A DNA stretch of 64,000 nucleotides from Polynucleobacter sp. AM-26B4 (GTDB taxonomy: Bacteria; Pseudomonadota; Gammaproteobacteria; Burkholderiales; Burkholderiaceae), in the NCBI RefSeq assembly GCF_018882285.1, contig NZ_JACVOT010000001.1:751916-815915 (forward strand), read 5' to 3'. The notes below the pieces were generated by a model. The model was not told the origin of the DNA. It ran no database searches and worked only from the letters and a program-made list of their open reading frames with translations. The translations under genes were made by a program, and so were the position numbers. Positions 29,182-36,407 of this stretch are shown here, one piece after another. Position 1 is the first letter of the stretch; every line of letters begins with the position of its first letter.

Positions 29182-30264
29182 CTACTGAGGCTTTTGACCA
29201 GAAACCAAGGTTGGCGTTAAAAAAATTAATAATTCTGTTTTGTCCTTGAACTTCGACTCTTGCCGGAAAAGAAAGCCAATCAATGGAATTGAGCCCAAGA
29301 ATGGCACCTTGGCATCATCTTTTCTTTCTGTTTCTTGAAAAATGCCTCCCAAAATCACCGTTCCACCGCTTTCAACCAAAACCTGTGTTTTGACATGCTT
29401 GGTATCAATAGCAAAGCCTTGTTCTGTTTTTACTCCGACACTGTCTTTATTGATGTCCACATCTAAAACAATCATCTGATTTTTCTGAATCCGCGGTTTA
29501 ACCTCCAAACGAAGGTTGGCTTTCCTGAACTGGACTTTTGTGGCACCCTGACCAGCGGATGACTGATAAGGTAATTCAGTGCCCTGCTCAATCAAGGCCT
29601 GAGTATTCTCAGCGGCCAACACCCTTGGATTCGACACAATATTCCCTAAGCCATTCGACTCTAAGGCTGAAAGTTCCATATTCAAAGCTTGGGTTGCTTG
29701 CTTGCCCAATAGAGTGATGGCCGCAGTTCCCGGTTCAAACCCATTCAGACCAGAAGCGCCGAGATGATGGCCTGTTTTTAAATTGGGCTGCTGTTGATAA
29801 GCCAATTTTGCCCCCAAGTTTTGCGCAAACCTTCTCTCCGCCTCAACAATCCTTGCCTCAATCATGATTTGACGCAACTCTCCCATCTGCCCCATTTGAT
29901 GCTGCTGCTCACGGTCTTTTTGTCTTTGATGAAACAAGGCGAGCTCTTCATAGGGTGCCACCCATAAAACATCTTTATCAAAACGTGAACCAAGAGATTT
30001 ACTAGCCAAAACCGAGTCAAAGGTTGTTTGCCATGATGCATTTCTCATATTGATGCTGGTTTTGCCAGACACCTTATCGCTCATCATCAAATTCAATCCC
30101 CGCATATCTGCCAACATTTGCAAGAGTTGTCGAAGATCTATCGATGAAAATTTAAGGGTGATCGCTTTGCCTGAAAAACTTTCTTGGGCAGACGTACTAG
30201 AAGCACGAACAATCAACGTCATCAAAGACCACTTCAGCCATAACCTTCTTTTATTCATCCTCAT
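29182..30264 (-). CDS. pilQ: Short PilQ-type secretin
   Basis: This 360-residue protein is an outer-membrane secretin. It has a signal peptide (cleaved around STSAQ), a secretin N0/STN domain at about 33-88 ([20 protein letters not shown]), then a Gln-rich linker and the secretin core from about 128 to 356, ending with [15 protein letters not shown] and [12 protein letters not shown], both hallmarks. Compared with canonical PilQ (about 700 residues) the AMIN domains and the N1 domain are missing, yet the frame is intact. Its ATG overlaps the stop of the upstream gene as TAATG. Location upstream of aroK identifies it as the PilQ orthologue; likely roles are DNA uptake or a reduced type IV pilus. 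Confidence 0.88.
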   Translation of the reverse strand: MRMNKRRLWLKWSLMTLIVRASSTSAQESFSGKAITLKFSSIDLRQLLQMLADMRGLNLMMSDKVSGKTSINMRNASWQTTFDSVLASKSLGSRFDKDVLWVAPYEELALFHQRQKDREQQHQMGQMGELRQIMIEARIVEAERRFAQNLGAKLAYQQQPNLKTGHHLGASGLNGFEPGTAAITLLGKQATQALNMELSALESNGLGNIVSNPRVLAAENTQALIEQGTELPYQSSAGQGATKVQFRKANLRLEVKPRIQKNQMIVLDVDINKDSVGVKTEQGFAIDTKHVKTQVLVESGGTVILGGIFQETERKDDAKVPFLGSIPLIGFLFRQESKFKDKTELLIFLTPTLVSGQKPQ

Positions 30265-30815
30265 TACTCCAAAAGAATGGTCACTTGCTGACCCTTGATT
30301 GATTCCAAGACCATCTGAGACTGATCAAATGATTTGATCCGCCAACGACCATCAATCATTTGCCCTTTACGAAAGAAGCCCGTGACTTCATCAATTTCTA
30401 CATAGGCCTTGAATGAATGCCCTGCATGCATAAGGCCTAAATATCTGATGTTTAAGTCACTGCTGATCAGTTCTGGCTCAGGCTCGCTTTCTCGCTGAGA
30501 TAATTCCTGGTGCCTGGTTTTCTCTGGAGGATTTCCAAGCACCTTTACCAAATTTTCTAGTTTTAAGACTTTGCTACGCCCCTCATCGATGTGCTGATGA
30601 AGGTCATGTAATTGGCTCATCATAAAAATTAGTGACGCAAGGATCCCAATGAGATTGAAAAAGCTCAGTAGAAAAAGTCCATGTTTTGAGCAAAAAAGTT
30701 GAACTTGCTCGCCGGTCAATTTTTTAATGAGCTCTTGATGAAAAACTGGTGTTTTTATCTCTTGCTCAGTAAAAGCCCGGTCATAAGAGTCTGAAGTGAA
30801 GTTGCGTTTGATCAT
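30264..30815 (-). CDS. PilP/GspC-like single-pass inner-membrane protein, partner of the secretin
   Basis: I do not recognise this 183-residue protein by sequence alone. It has a cytoplasmic N-terminus of about 45 residues, one membrane helix at about 46-66 (GLFLLSFFNLIGILASLIFM), a short coiled coil (67-95), a charged linker and a small periplasmic domain (about 120-183) whose end (FRKGQMIDGRWRIKSFDQSQ, then MVLESIKGQQVTI) resembles the beta-rich domains of PilP and GspC that dock on secretin N0. It is coupled to the secretin by a one-base TAATG overlap. In relatives, pilM, N, O and P occupy this place before pilQ; here one gene remains, perhaps combining a PilN/O-like anchor with a PilP-like tail. 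Confidence 0.6.
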   Translation of the reverse strand: MIKRNFTSDSYDRAFTEQEIKTPVFHQELIKKLTGEQVQLFCSKHGLFLLSFFNLIGILASLIFMMSQLHDLHQHIDEGRSKVLKLENLVKVLGNPPEKTRHQELSQRESEPEPELISSDLNIRYLGLMHAGHSFKAYVEIDEVTGFFRKGQMIDGRWRIKSFDQSQMVLESIKGQQVTILLE

Positions 30816-30845
30816 TCAAGGATTATCTAGACGGGCTCCGCCTTC

Positions 30846-30917
30846 AGAAATCAGCAAAATGCTGATTTCTTGTCAGAAAATTCTGAAATTTTTGTCAGGG
30901 TTTCCCTGAATTTTTTT
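30846..30917. repeat. Three tandem hairpins, two with terminator-like T runs, upstream of mrcA
   Basis: Three inverted repeats follow one another on the plus strand: arms 30846-30855/30861-30870 (AGAAATCAGC, 10 bp), 30873-30878/30881-30886 (TCAGAA) and 30895-30900/30904-30909 (TCAGGG). The second and third are followed by T runs and share the frame TTGTCAG...CTGAA...TTTTT, so they look like imperfect copies of one unit. All three share TCAG/CTGA. They lie in a divergent spacer where no upstream plus-strand gene needs termination. Confidence 0.65.
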
Positions 30918-30942
30918 CATACCCCTCTTTTCAAGCTATCTC

Positions 30943-30948
30943 TATAAT
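30943..30948 (+). promoter_or_regulatory. TATAAT box six bases before the mrcA start codon
   Basis: A perfect TATAAT ends six bases before the ATG of mrcA. There is no Shine-Dalgarno sequence between them, and no good -35 at 16-18 bases. If active it would produce a leaderless mRNA; a further upstream promoter cannot be excluded. Confidence 0.45.
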
Positions 30949-30954
30949 CAAGAC

Positions 30955-33264
30955 ATGAGTGAATCTCGCAAGCCCGTCAGACCACCCTCACGCTTAGGCG
31001 GGGGTGCACAATCTAGAAAACCACGACGCAATTGGCAGCAATATTTAATTCGTTGGGGTATTTTCTTGGGAAGCGCTGGCCTGATCTTATTGGGCCTGGT
31101 GATTGTTTATGCACTGGTTGTTGCCAAACCGAATCTTCCTGATCTAGACACCATCACAGACTACAACCCTAAAGTTCCTCTGCGCATATACACCGCTGAC
31201 AATGCATTGATTGGTGAGTTTGGCGAAGAACGCAGAAACATCATTGCTATCGAAGAAATTCCGAGTTACCTTAAGAATGCCGTTGTTGCAATTGAAGATG
31301 AGCGTTTTTATGAGCATGGCGGCGTTGATTACTGGGGAGTTTTAAGAGCCACCCTTGCTAATTTACGAGGTAGACTTGCGCAAGGTGCATCAACCATCAC
31401 CATGCAAGTCGCCAGGAATTTTTTCTTAACAAATGAAAAATCATTTGCCAGAAAAATTTATGAAGTCTTATTAGCTTGGAAAATCGAATCCAATCTATCG
31501 AAAGAACAAATTCTTGAGTTGTACATGAACCAAATTTATTTGGGACAGCGAGCTTACGGATTTAGCAGTGCTGCTCAAATTTATTTTGGCAAAGATATTC
31601 AGCGCATCTCCATTGCTGAAGCAGCAATGCTAGCTGGCTTACCTAAAGCGCCATCTGCTTATAACCCAGTAGTGAATTATCGTCGCGCAAAAATTCGTCA
31701 AGAATATATCTTGCAAAGAATGCGTGATTTAAAAATGATCACGCCAAGCCAGTATCAATCCGCCATGGCTGAAACTCTGCATGTTCGTGGAGTTGGTCGA
31801 GAGTTCACAACCAAGGCTGACTTCGCCACAGAAATGGTTCGTCAGATGCTGATCAGTGAATATGGTGATGGCATTTACACACAAGGCATGACTGTGATCA
31901 CCACCATCAGAAAGGCTGAACAAGATGCGGCCTATTCTGCTGTTCGAAAAGGCATCATGGATTATGAGCTTCGCCATAAATACAGGGGGCCAGAAGGTTA
32001 CATCAAACTTCCTGATGATTTAACTGCACGACAAAGAGCGATTGACAACATCTTAAGTGACCACCCAAGCAGTGATGATTTACTGGCGGGCGTAGTCATA
32101 GCAGTTAATCCAAAAGAAATTCAAGCAGTGATTGCAACAGGTGACACTGTCACAATCAAAGGTGATGACCTCAAGCTTGGTGCAGTTGCATTGTCAGATA
32201 AAGCCCAGCCAAAACAACAAATCAAACCTGGCGCCATTATTCGAGTATTACCATCAGATGGTCGCTGGATTCTGGCGCAAATGCCTCAGGTTGAAGCCGC
32301 TTTTATCGGCTTAGATGCGAACAATGGTGGTATTCGTGCTTTGGTTGGTGGTTTTGATTTCAATAGAAATAAATACAACCGGGTTTCTCAAGCACAGCGT
32401 CAGCCTGGTTCATCATTCAAACCATTCATCTATGCTGCCGCTCTTGAAAAAGGCATCATGCCAAATACGTTGGTGAATGATGCGCCTCTGTCCATCAGCA
32501 GCTTAGAAACAGGCAGCCAAATGTGGAGTCCTAAAAACTACGATGGTAAGTTTGAAGGTCAAATGAAACTCCGTGCTGCGCTAGCGAAATCTAAAAATTT
32601 AGTATCTGTCAGGGTCATCAGAAAGATTGGTCCTCGTTACGCTCAAGACTTTATTCAACGCTTTGGCTTTGAAGCAGAAAAGCACCCGCCCTACTTAACC
32701 ATGGCTTTGGGCGCTGGATCGGTAACACCACTCGAACTTGCCACTGGTTATGGTGTATTCGCTAACGGTGGCTATCGAGTTGAACCCTACTTGATCAGCA
32801 AAGTGATCGATGCCAAGGGCAATGTTTTGTTTGAGGCAACCCCTCAAAAAGCAGGCGACCCTAATCTTCGAGCATTGGATGCTCGCACTGCTTTCGTGAT
32901 GGATAGCCTACTTCAAGAAGTCACGAAAACTGGAACGGCTGCATCAGCAAGACCTGCTTTAGGCAGATCTGATATTGCCGGAAAAACAGGTACAACCAAT
33001 GAATCCATGGATGCGTGGTTTGCTGGTTATCAATCGGATGTCGTAGCAGTCGCATGGATGGGCTTTGATAAGCCCAAGAGCTTAGGCGATCGTGAGACTG
33101 GTGGCGGCCTAGCATTACCTATGTGGATCAGGTACATGAAGACTGCACTGAACGGTGTTCCAGAATCTCCACGACCAGTGCCTGCAGGCGTCGCTCAGCA
33201 AGATGGTGACTGGACTATTCCTGCATTTGTCCCATTCTTTGGCAGAACAACTACCTTAGATTAA
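30955..33264 (+). CDS. mrcA: Penicillin-binding protein 1A (bifunctional class A PBP)
   Basis: PBP1A polymerises and crosslinks peptidoglycan in the periplasm. The 769-residue protein has a basic cytoplasmic N-terminus, one membrane helix at about 34-56, a glycosyltransferase domain with catalytic E114 in EDERFYEHGGVD and the QGASTITMQVARNFFL motif, an OB-like insert, and a transpeptidase domain with nucleophile S486 (SSFK), SKN (in AKSKNLVSVRV) and KTGT (677-680). All catalytic residues are present. It is divergent from the PilP-like/pilQ genes, the usual placing of mrcA beside pil genes. No ribosome site is visible before the ATG. Confidence 0.97.
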   Translation: MSESRKPVRPPSRLGGGAQSRKPRRNWQQYLIRWGIFLGSAGLILLGLVIVYALVVAKPNLPDLDTITDYNPKVPLRIYTADNALIGEFGEERRNIIAIEEIPSYLKNAVVAIEDERFYEHGGVDYWGVLRATLANLRGRLAQGASTITMQVARNFFLTNEKSFARKIYEVLLAWKIESNLSKEQILELYMNQIYLGQRAYGFSSAAQIYFGKDIQRISIAEAAMLAGLPKAPSAYNPVVNYRRAKIRQEYILQRMRDLKMITPSQYQSAMAETLHVRGVGREFTTKADFATEMVRQMLISEYGDGIYTQGMTVITTIRKAEQDAAYSAVRKGIMDYELRHKYRGPEGYIKLPDDLTARQRAIDNILSDHPSSDDLLAGVVIAVNPKEIQAVIATGDTVTIKGDDLKLGAVALSDKAQPKQQIKPGAIIRVLPSDGRWILAQMPQVEAAFIGLDANNGGIRALVGGFDFNRNKYNRVSQAQRQPGSSFKPFIYAAALEKGIMPNTLVNDAPLSISSLETGSQMWSPKNYDGKFEGQMKLRAALAKSKNLVSVRVIRKIGPRYAQDFIQRFGFEAEKHPPYLTMALGAGSVTPLELATGYGVFANGGYRVEPYLISKVIDAKGNVLFEATPQKAGDPNLRALDARTAFVMDSLLQEVTKTGTAASARPALGRSDIAGKTGTTNESMDAWFAGYQSDVVAVAWMGFDKPKSLGDRETGGGLALPMWIRYMKTALNGVPESPRPVPAGVAQQDGDWTIPAFVPFFGRTTTLD

Positions 33265-33289
33265 GCATCGCCTTAGATTCATTGCGGCT

Positions 33290-33658
33290 TTAAATGAATT
33301 TAACTACTAAGGTAGTTTTAGCTTGTTGACTAGCTAGACGGCTTAATTCACTGAATAGCTCCGCGCCTGTTTTTGTGTCTAACCAAAGAGGTTCTTGAAG
33401 AGTACCAGCCCACTTATAGTGAAAGCCGCCTTCTTTGGCTGCTACCCAAATCTCCTGTAATGGCGATTGTGTATTCACAACAATCACACTTTTATCTTCA
33501 AATTGAATGTTCACAACATTGCCACCTTGACGGGAGATATCAAGGTCTAAATCAGTTTCCTGAAAAGCTTCTTCCAAAGAAATCTCGATGGCTTTCAATG
33601 TTTTTTCAGCAATTGCGTAAAAACCAGCGTCTGATAATGTTTCTATGTTTTTGTTCAT
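33290..33658 (-). CDS. cyaY: Frataxin-like iron-binding protein CyaY
   Basis: CyaY is the bacterial frataxin, an acidic iron-binding modulator of the Isc cluster assembly machinery. The protein begins best at one of the ATGs at 33658-33661 (MNKNIETLSDAGFYAIAEKT), giving about 122 residues. An acidic first helix (EISLEEAFQETDLDLD), then the beta-sheet core with QGGNVVNIQFEDKSVIVVN, QEIWVAAKEGGFHY and a C-terminal helix WLDTKTGAELFSELSRLA match the family. A ribosome site is not clear for any of four possible starts. It converges with mrcA (25-base gap) and diverges from lptM, the usual cyaY-lysA neighbourhood. Confidence 0.93.
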   Translation of the reverse strand: MNKNIETLSDAGFYAIAEKTLKAIEISLEEAFQETDLDLDISRQGGNVVNIQFEDKSVIVVNTQSPLQEIWVAAKEGGFHYKWAGTLQEPLWLDTKTGAELFSELSRLASQQAKTTLVVKFI

Positions 33659-33697
33659 CATTTTTATATTGGCCATGCTATAGTCAGAGATCATTTA

Positions 33698-33703
33698 TAT
33701 ACT
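33698..33703 (+). promoter_or_regulatory. TATACT box seven bases before lptM
   Basis: TATACT ends seven bases before the ATG of lptM, again without a ribosome site between. The -35 region is poor. It is a candidate -10 for a leaderless lptM-lysA transcript, and it lies in the short divergent spacer with cyaY. Confidence 0.3.
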
Positions 33704-33710
33704 TAATCAT

Positions 33711-33878
33711 ATGCGTTTTATTGTATCTAGGACTTGGCTTCTTTGTGTAGCAATATCCCTCTTAGGATGCGGGATACGTGGCCCCCTCACGCTACCAACC
33801 ATACCGCCAGCCCCGACTCATCCTGAAAAAGCAGAACCCACTGGCAAACAGTGGCCACCTGCGAAAGATTCCAAATGA
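33711..33878 (+). CDS. lptM: LPS translocon assembly lipoprotein LptM (YifL-like)
   Basis: A 55-residue lipoprotein: basic N-terminus, hydrophobic stretch and lipobox LLGC with the acylated C20, followed by GIRGPLTLP and a proline-rich tail. This is the LptM/YifL pattern; LptM assists maturation of the LptD-LptE outer-membrane LPS translocon. The gene lies between cyaY and lysA, the conserved place of yifL in proteobacteria, and its TGA overlaps the lysA ATG (ATGA), so translation is coupled. Confidence 0.87.
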   Translation: MRFIVSRTWLLCVAISLLGCGIRGPLTLPTIPPAPTHPEKAEPTGKQWPPAKDSK

Positions 33879-35161
33879 ATTCAGTTCCAAGCCTGAATGG
33901 CTTCTCAATCGTCCAGCAAGAATGGTTTGCTGAAAATGTCCCCCTCTCCCAAATTGCCAAAGAATTTGGGACACCCACTTATGTTTACAGCAGAAAAGCT
34001 CTGACAGATGCTTTTAATGCCTACGAAAAGGCATGTTTTAAACCAAATGGCGAGCGTCGAGCACAAGTTCACTATGCCATGAAAGCAAATAGCAATTTGG
34101 CTATTTTGAATGTTTTTGCACGCTTAGGGGCTGGCTTTGACATTGTCAGTGCTGGAGAGTTGGCACGAGTTTTAGCAGCTGGCGGCGAAGCCAAAAAAAT
34201 TGTTTTTTCTGGGGTAGGCAAAAGCCGCTCTGAAATGATTGCTGCACTCAAAGCTGGGGTTAAATGTTTCAACCTTGAATCAATCCCGGAGCTTTCAAGA
34301 TTAAATGAAGTAGCTGCAAGCTTAGGTGTTACTGCGCCGATTTCCTTACGCGTCAACCCGGATGTTGACCCTAAAACACACCCTTATATTTCAACTGGCT
34401 TGAAAGGCAATAAATTTGGCATTGCCTACGACGAAGTGATCAACACTTATCGTGAAGCTGCATCGATGAGTAATTGCAAGATTGTTGGCATTGATTGTCA
34501 TATTGGCTCACAGATCACTGAAATCAGCCCCTATTTAGATGCCTTGGATCGAGTGCTGGAGTTGATTAAATCACTTGGTGATAACGGTATCAACATTCAT
34601 CACTTGGATATCGGCGGTGGCTTGGGTATCAACTACGCCAATGACACTCCACCAGCCATCACTGACTTTGCCAACACCTTGCTCAATCACATTGAAGCCA
34701 AAGGTTATGGCCACCTTGAAGTGCTATTTGAACCCGGTAGATCTTTGGTTGGCAATGCAGGTCTTTTATTAACGACAGTTGAATACATCAAGCCTGGTGA
34801 AACTAAGAATTTTTGTATTGTTGATGCAGCCATGAATGATTTAATGCGCCCAGCAATGTATGAGGCTTATCACTCAATTGTTCCGGTGAAGCAATCAAAT
34901 ATGCCGAACATGACCTGCGATGTCGTGGGACCGATTTGTGAGTCAGGTGATTGGCTTGGAAGAGATCGCGAGCTCAACGTTCAAGCTGGTGATCAGCTGG
35001 CTATTTTGTCCGCGGGTGCCTATGGATTCACCATGAGTTCAAACTACAACACCCGAGGTAGAGCAGCAGAAGTGATGGTGGATGGATCAACGATTCACTT
35101 GATTCGTGAGCGAGAATCAATTGAAAGTCTCTTTGCCAACGAAAGATTGTTGCCGAACTAA
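33875..35161 (+). CDS. lysA: Diaminopimelate decarboxylase
   Basis: LysA decarboxylates meso-diaminopimelate to lysine with PLP. The ATG at 33875 overlaps the lptM stop (ATGA) and gives 428 residues; a GTG eight codons earlier lies inside lptM and is not favoured. The PLP lysine is in VHYAMKANSN (about residue 70), followed by GSQIT (about 209), the HLDIGGGLGI glycine loop, EPGRSLVGNAG, and the substrate-side CDVVGPICESGDWLG with its catalytic cysteine. It appears intact and is followed by an 11-bp stem-loop. Confidence 0.97.
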   Translation: MNSVPSLNGFSIVQQEWFAENVPLSQIAKEFGTPTYVYSRKALTDAFNAYEKACFKPNGERRAQVHYAMKANSNLAILNVFARLGAGFDIVSAGELARVLAAGGEAKKIVFSGVGKSRSEMIAALKAGVKCFNLESIPELSRLNEVAASLGVTAPISLRVNPDVDPKTHPYISTGLKGNKFGIAYDEVINTYREAASMSNCKIVGIDCHIGSQITEISPYLDALDRVLELIKSLGDNGINIHHLDIGGGLGINYANDTPPAITDFANTLLNHIEAKGYGHLEVLFEPGRSLVGNAGLLLTTVEYIKPGETKNFCIVDAAMNDLMRPAMYEAYHSIVPVKQSNMPNMTCDVVGPICESGDWLGRDRELNVQAGDQLAILSAGAYGFTMSSNYNTRGRAAEVMVDGSTIHLIRERESIESLFANERLLPN

Positions 35162-35166
35162 AAAAT

Positions 35167-35202
35167 ATGCCAAGTAGCCTTATTCAGGTCTCTACTTGGC
35201 AT
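35167..35202. terminator. Stem-loop between convergent lysA and ccsA
   Basis: Arms 35167-35177 and 35192-35202 (ATGCCAAGTAG and its complement) pair over 11 bases around a 14-base loop, directly after the lysA stop and 15 bases from the ccsA stop. An A run precedes it, which becomes a T run for minus-strand transcripts, so it may end the ccsA message best; the plus-strand tail is not T-rich. Confidence 0.6.
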
Positions 35203-35216
35203 TCATGTGGCAGGAT

Positions 35217-36407
35217 TTAAAGCGTACCGTAGCTGTGCAAACCTGACAAGAACATGTTCACACCGATGAAAGCAAAGGTCGTGACAAAAAGACCTACTAC
35301 TGCCCACCAAGCTGCCACCACGCCTCTTAGACCCTTCATCAAGCGCATGTGTAACCAAGCAGCGTAGTTAAGCCAAACAATCAGCGCCCATGTTTCTTTT
35401 GGATCCCAACTCCAGTAACCACCCCAAGCTTCGGCCGCCCATAGTGCACCAAGAATGGTTGCAATCGTAAAGAATGCAAAACCAACAGCGATTGCCTTGT
35501 ACATCACATCATCAAGTAGCTCTAGGCTTGGCAGACGATCAGCCAAGATATTTTTTGACTTTAGCAAATAAGCAACGCCCAACATCGCTGCAATTGCAAA
35601 GGTGCCATAACCAATAAAGTTTGCTGGCACGTGTATTTTCATCCACCAGCTTTGTAATGCTGGAACCAATGGTTGAATTTGGTGAGCATCACGCGTCACG
35701 CTGTACCAAAGAATAAATGCAACGGCTGCAGCAATGATCCATAAAACAAATGAACCTAGAACCAAAGATTGATACTTGGCTTCGTAATACAAGTGGAATA
35801 AAGCTGTCACCAAACAGAAGAGAATAAATACTTCATACAAATTAGAAATAGGAATGTGGCCGATATCAGCGCCCATTAAATAAGACTCATACCAACGCAC
35901 CAACATGCCTGTTAAGCCAATATAAACCGCCGCCCAACAAAATTTAGATCCTGTTGATCCCATATTTTGTGAGCGAAAAAACAAATTCAAGGTATAGAAG
36001 AGTGTGCTGAAACAGAAAAACACACTCATCCATAAAATGGCAGACTGACTAGACAGCATGTACTTCAAAAAGAAAGCTTGATCTGCTCTAGCAAGCGCTC
36101 CACCTTCTGGTGTTTGGTAGAAGTAAATTGCCAAGAAAGTCAGTATCGTTGAACCGATCATCAAACTTCTGAGAGGCTTCCATGCCCAACCCAAAATAGC
36201 TAATGCAGGAACTGAACAAAACAAAATCGTTTGTTCATAGCTATCCATGAAATTATGAAAACGAATTTCAGCAAAGATTGCGCCGGCCAACAAAGCCAAA
36301 GCAAATAGGTAGTCCATCAGGCTTAGGCTTTTAAAAACATTTGCAAAACCTTGTTTTAGGTTTTGAAGCAAGCCACCTTGAACCGTACTAACGTATTTAG
36401 TTTCCAT
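35217..36407 (-). CDS. ccsA: Cytochrome c biogenesis protein CcsA (ResC), System II
   Basis: CcsA is the haem-handling half of the System II cytochrome c synthetase. The 396-residue inner-membrane protein has about eight or more hydrophobic helices and the diagnostic tryptophan-rich WWD-type motif WGGYWSWDPKETWALIVWL near residue 325-343, plus histidines in membrane-border positions (e.g. in WLHMRL, KIHVPANF). It overlaps resB by one base (TAATG), so the two are translated together. Known function of the pair is haem export and attachment to CXXCH motifs. Confidence 0.95.
   Translation of the reverse strand: METKYVSTVQGGLLQNLKQGFANVFKSLSLMDYLFALALLAGAIFAEIRFHNFMDSYEQTILFCSVPALAILGWAWKPLRSLMIGSTILTFLAIYFYQTPEGGALARADQAFFLKYMLSSQSAILWMSVFFCFSTLFYTLNLFFRSQNMGSTGSKFCWAAVYIGLTGMLVRWYESYLMGADIGHIPISNLYEVFILFCLVTALFHLYYEAKYQSLVLGSFVLWIIAAAVAFILWYSVTRDAHQIQPLVPALQSWWMKIHVPANFIGYGTFAIAAMLGVAYLLKSKNILADRLPSLELLDDVMYKAIAVGFAFFTIATILGALWAAEAWGGYWSWDPKETWALIVWLNYAAWLHMRLMKGLRGVVAAWWAVVGLFVTTFAFIGVNMFLSGLHSYGTL

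Noticed and set aside
33373..33750. 125-codon plus-strand frame crossing cyaY and lptM
   Set aside because: Runs antisense through cyaY and out of frame into lptM; both real genes are conserved families in their expected neighbourhood.
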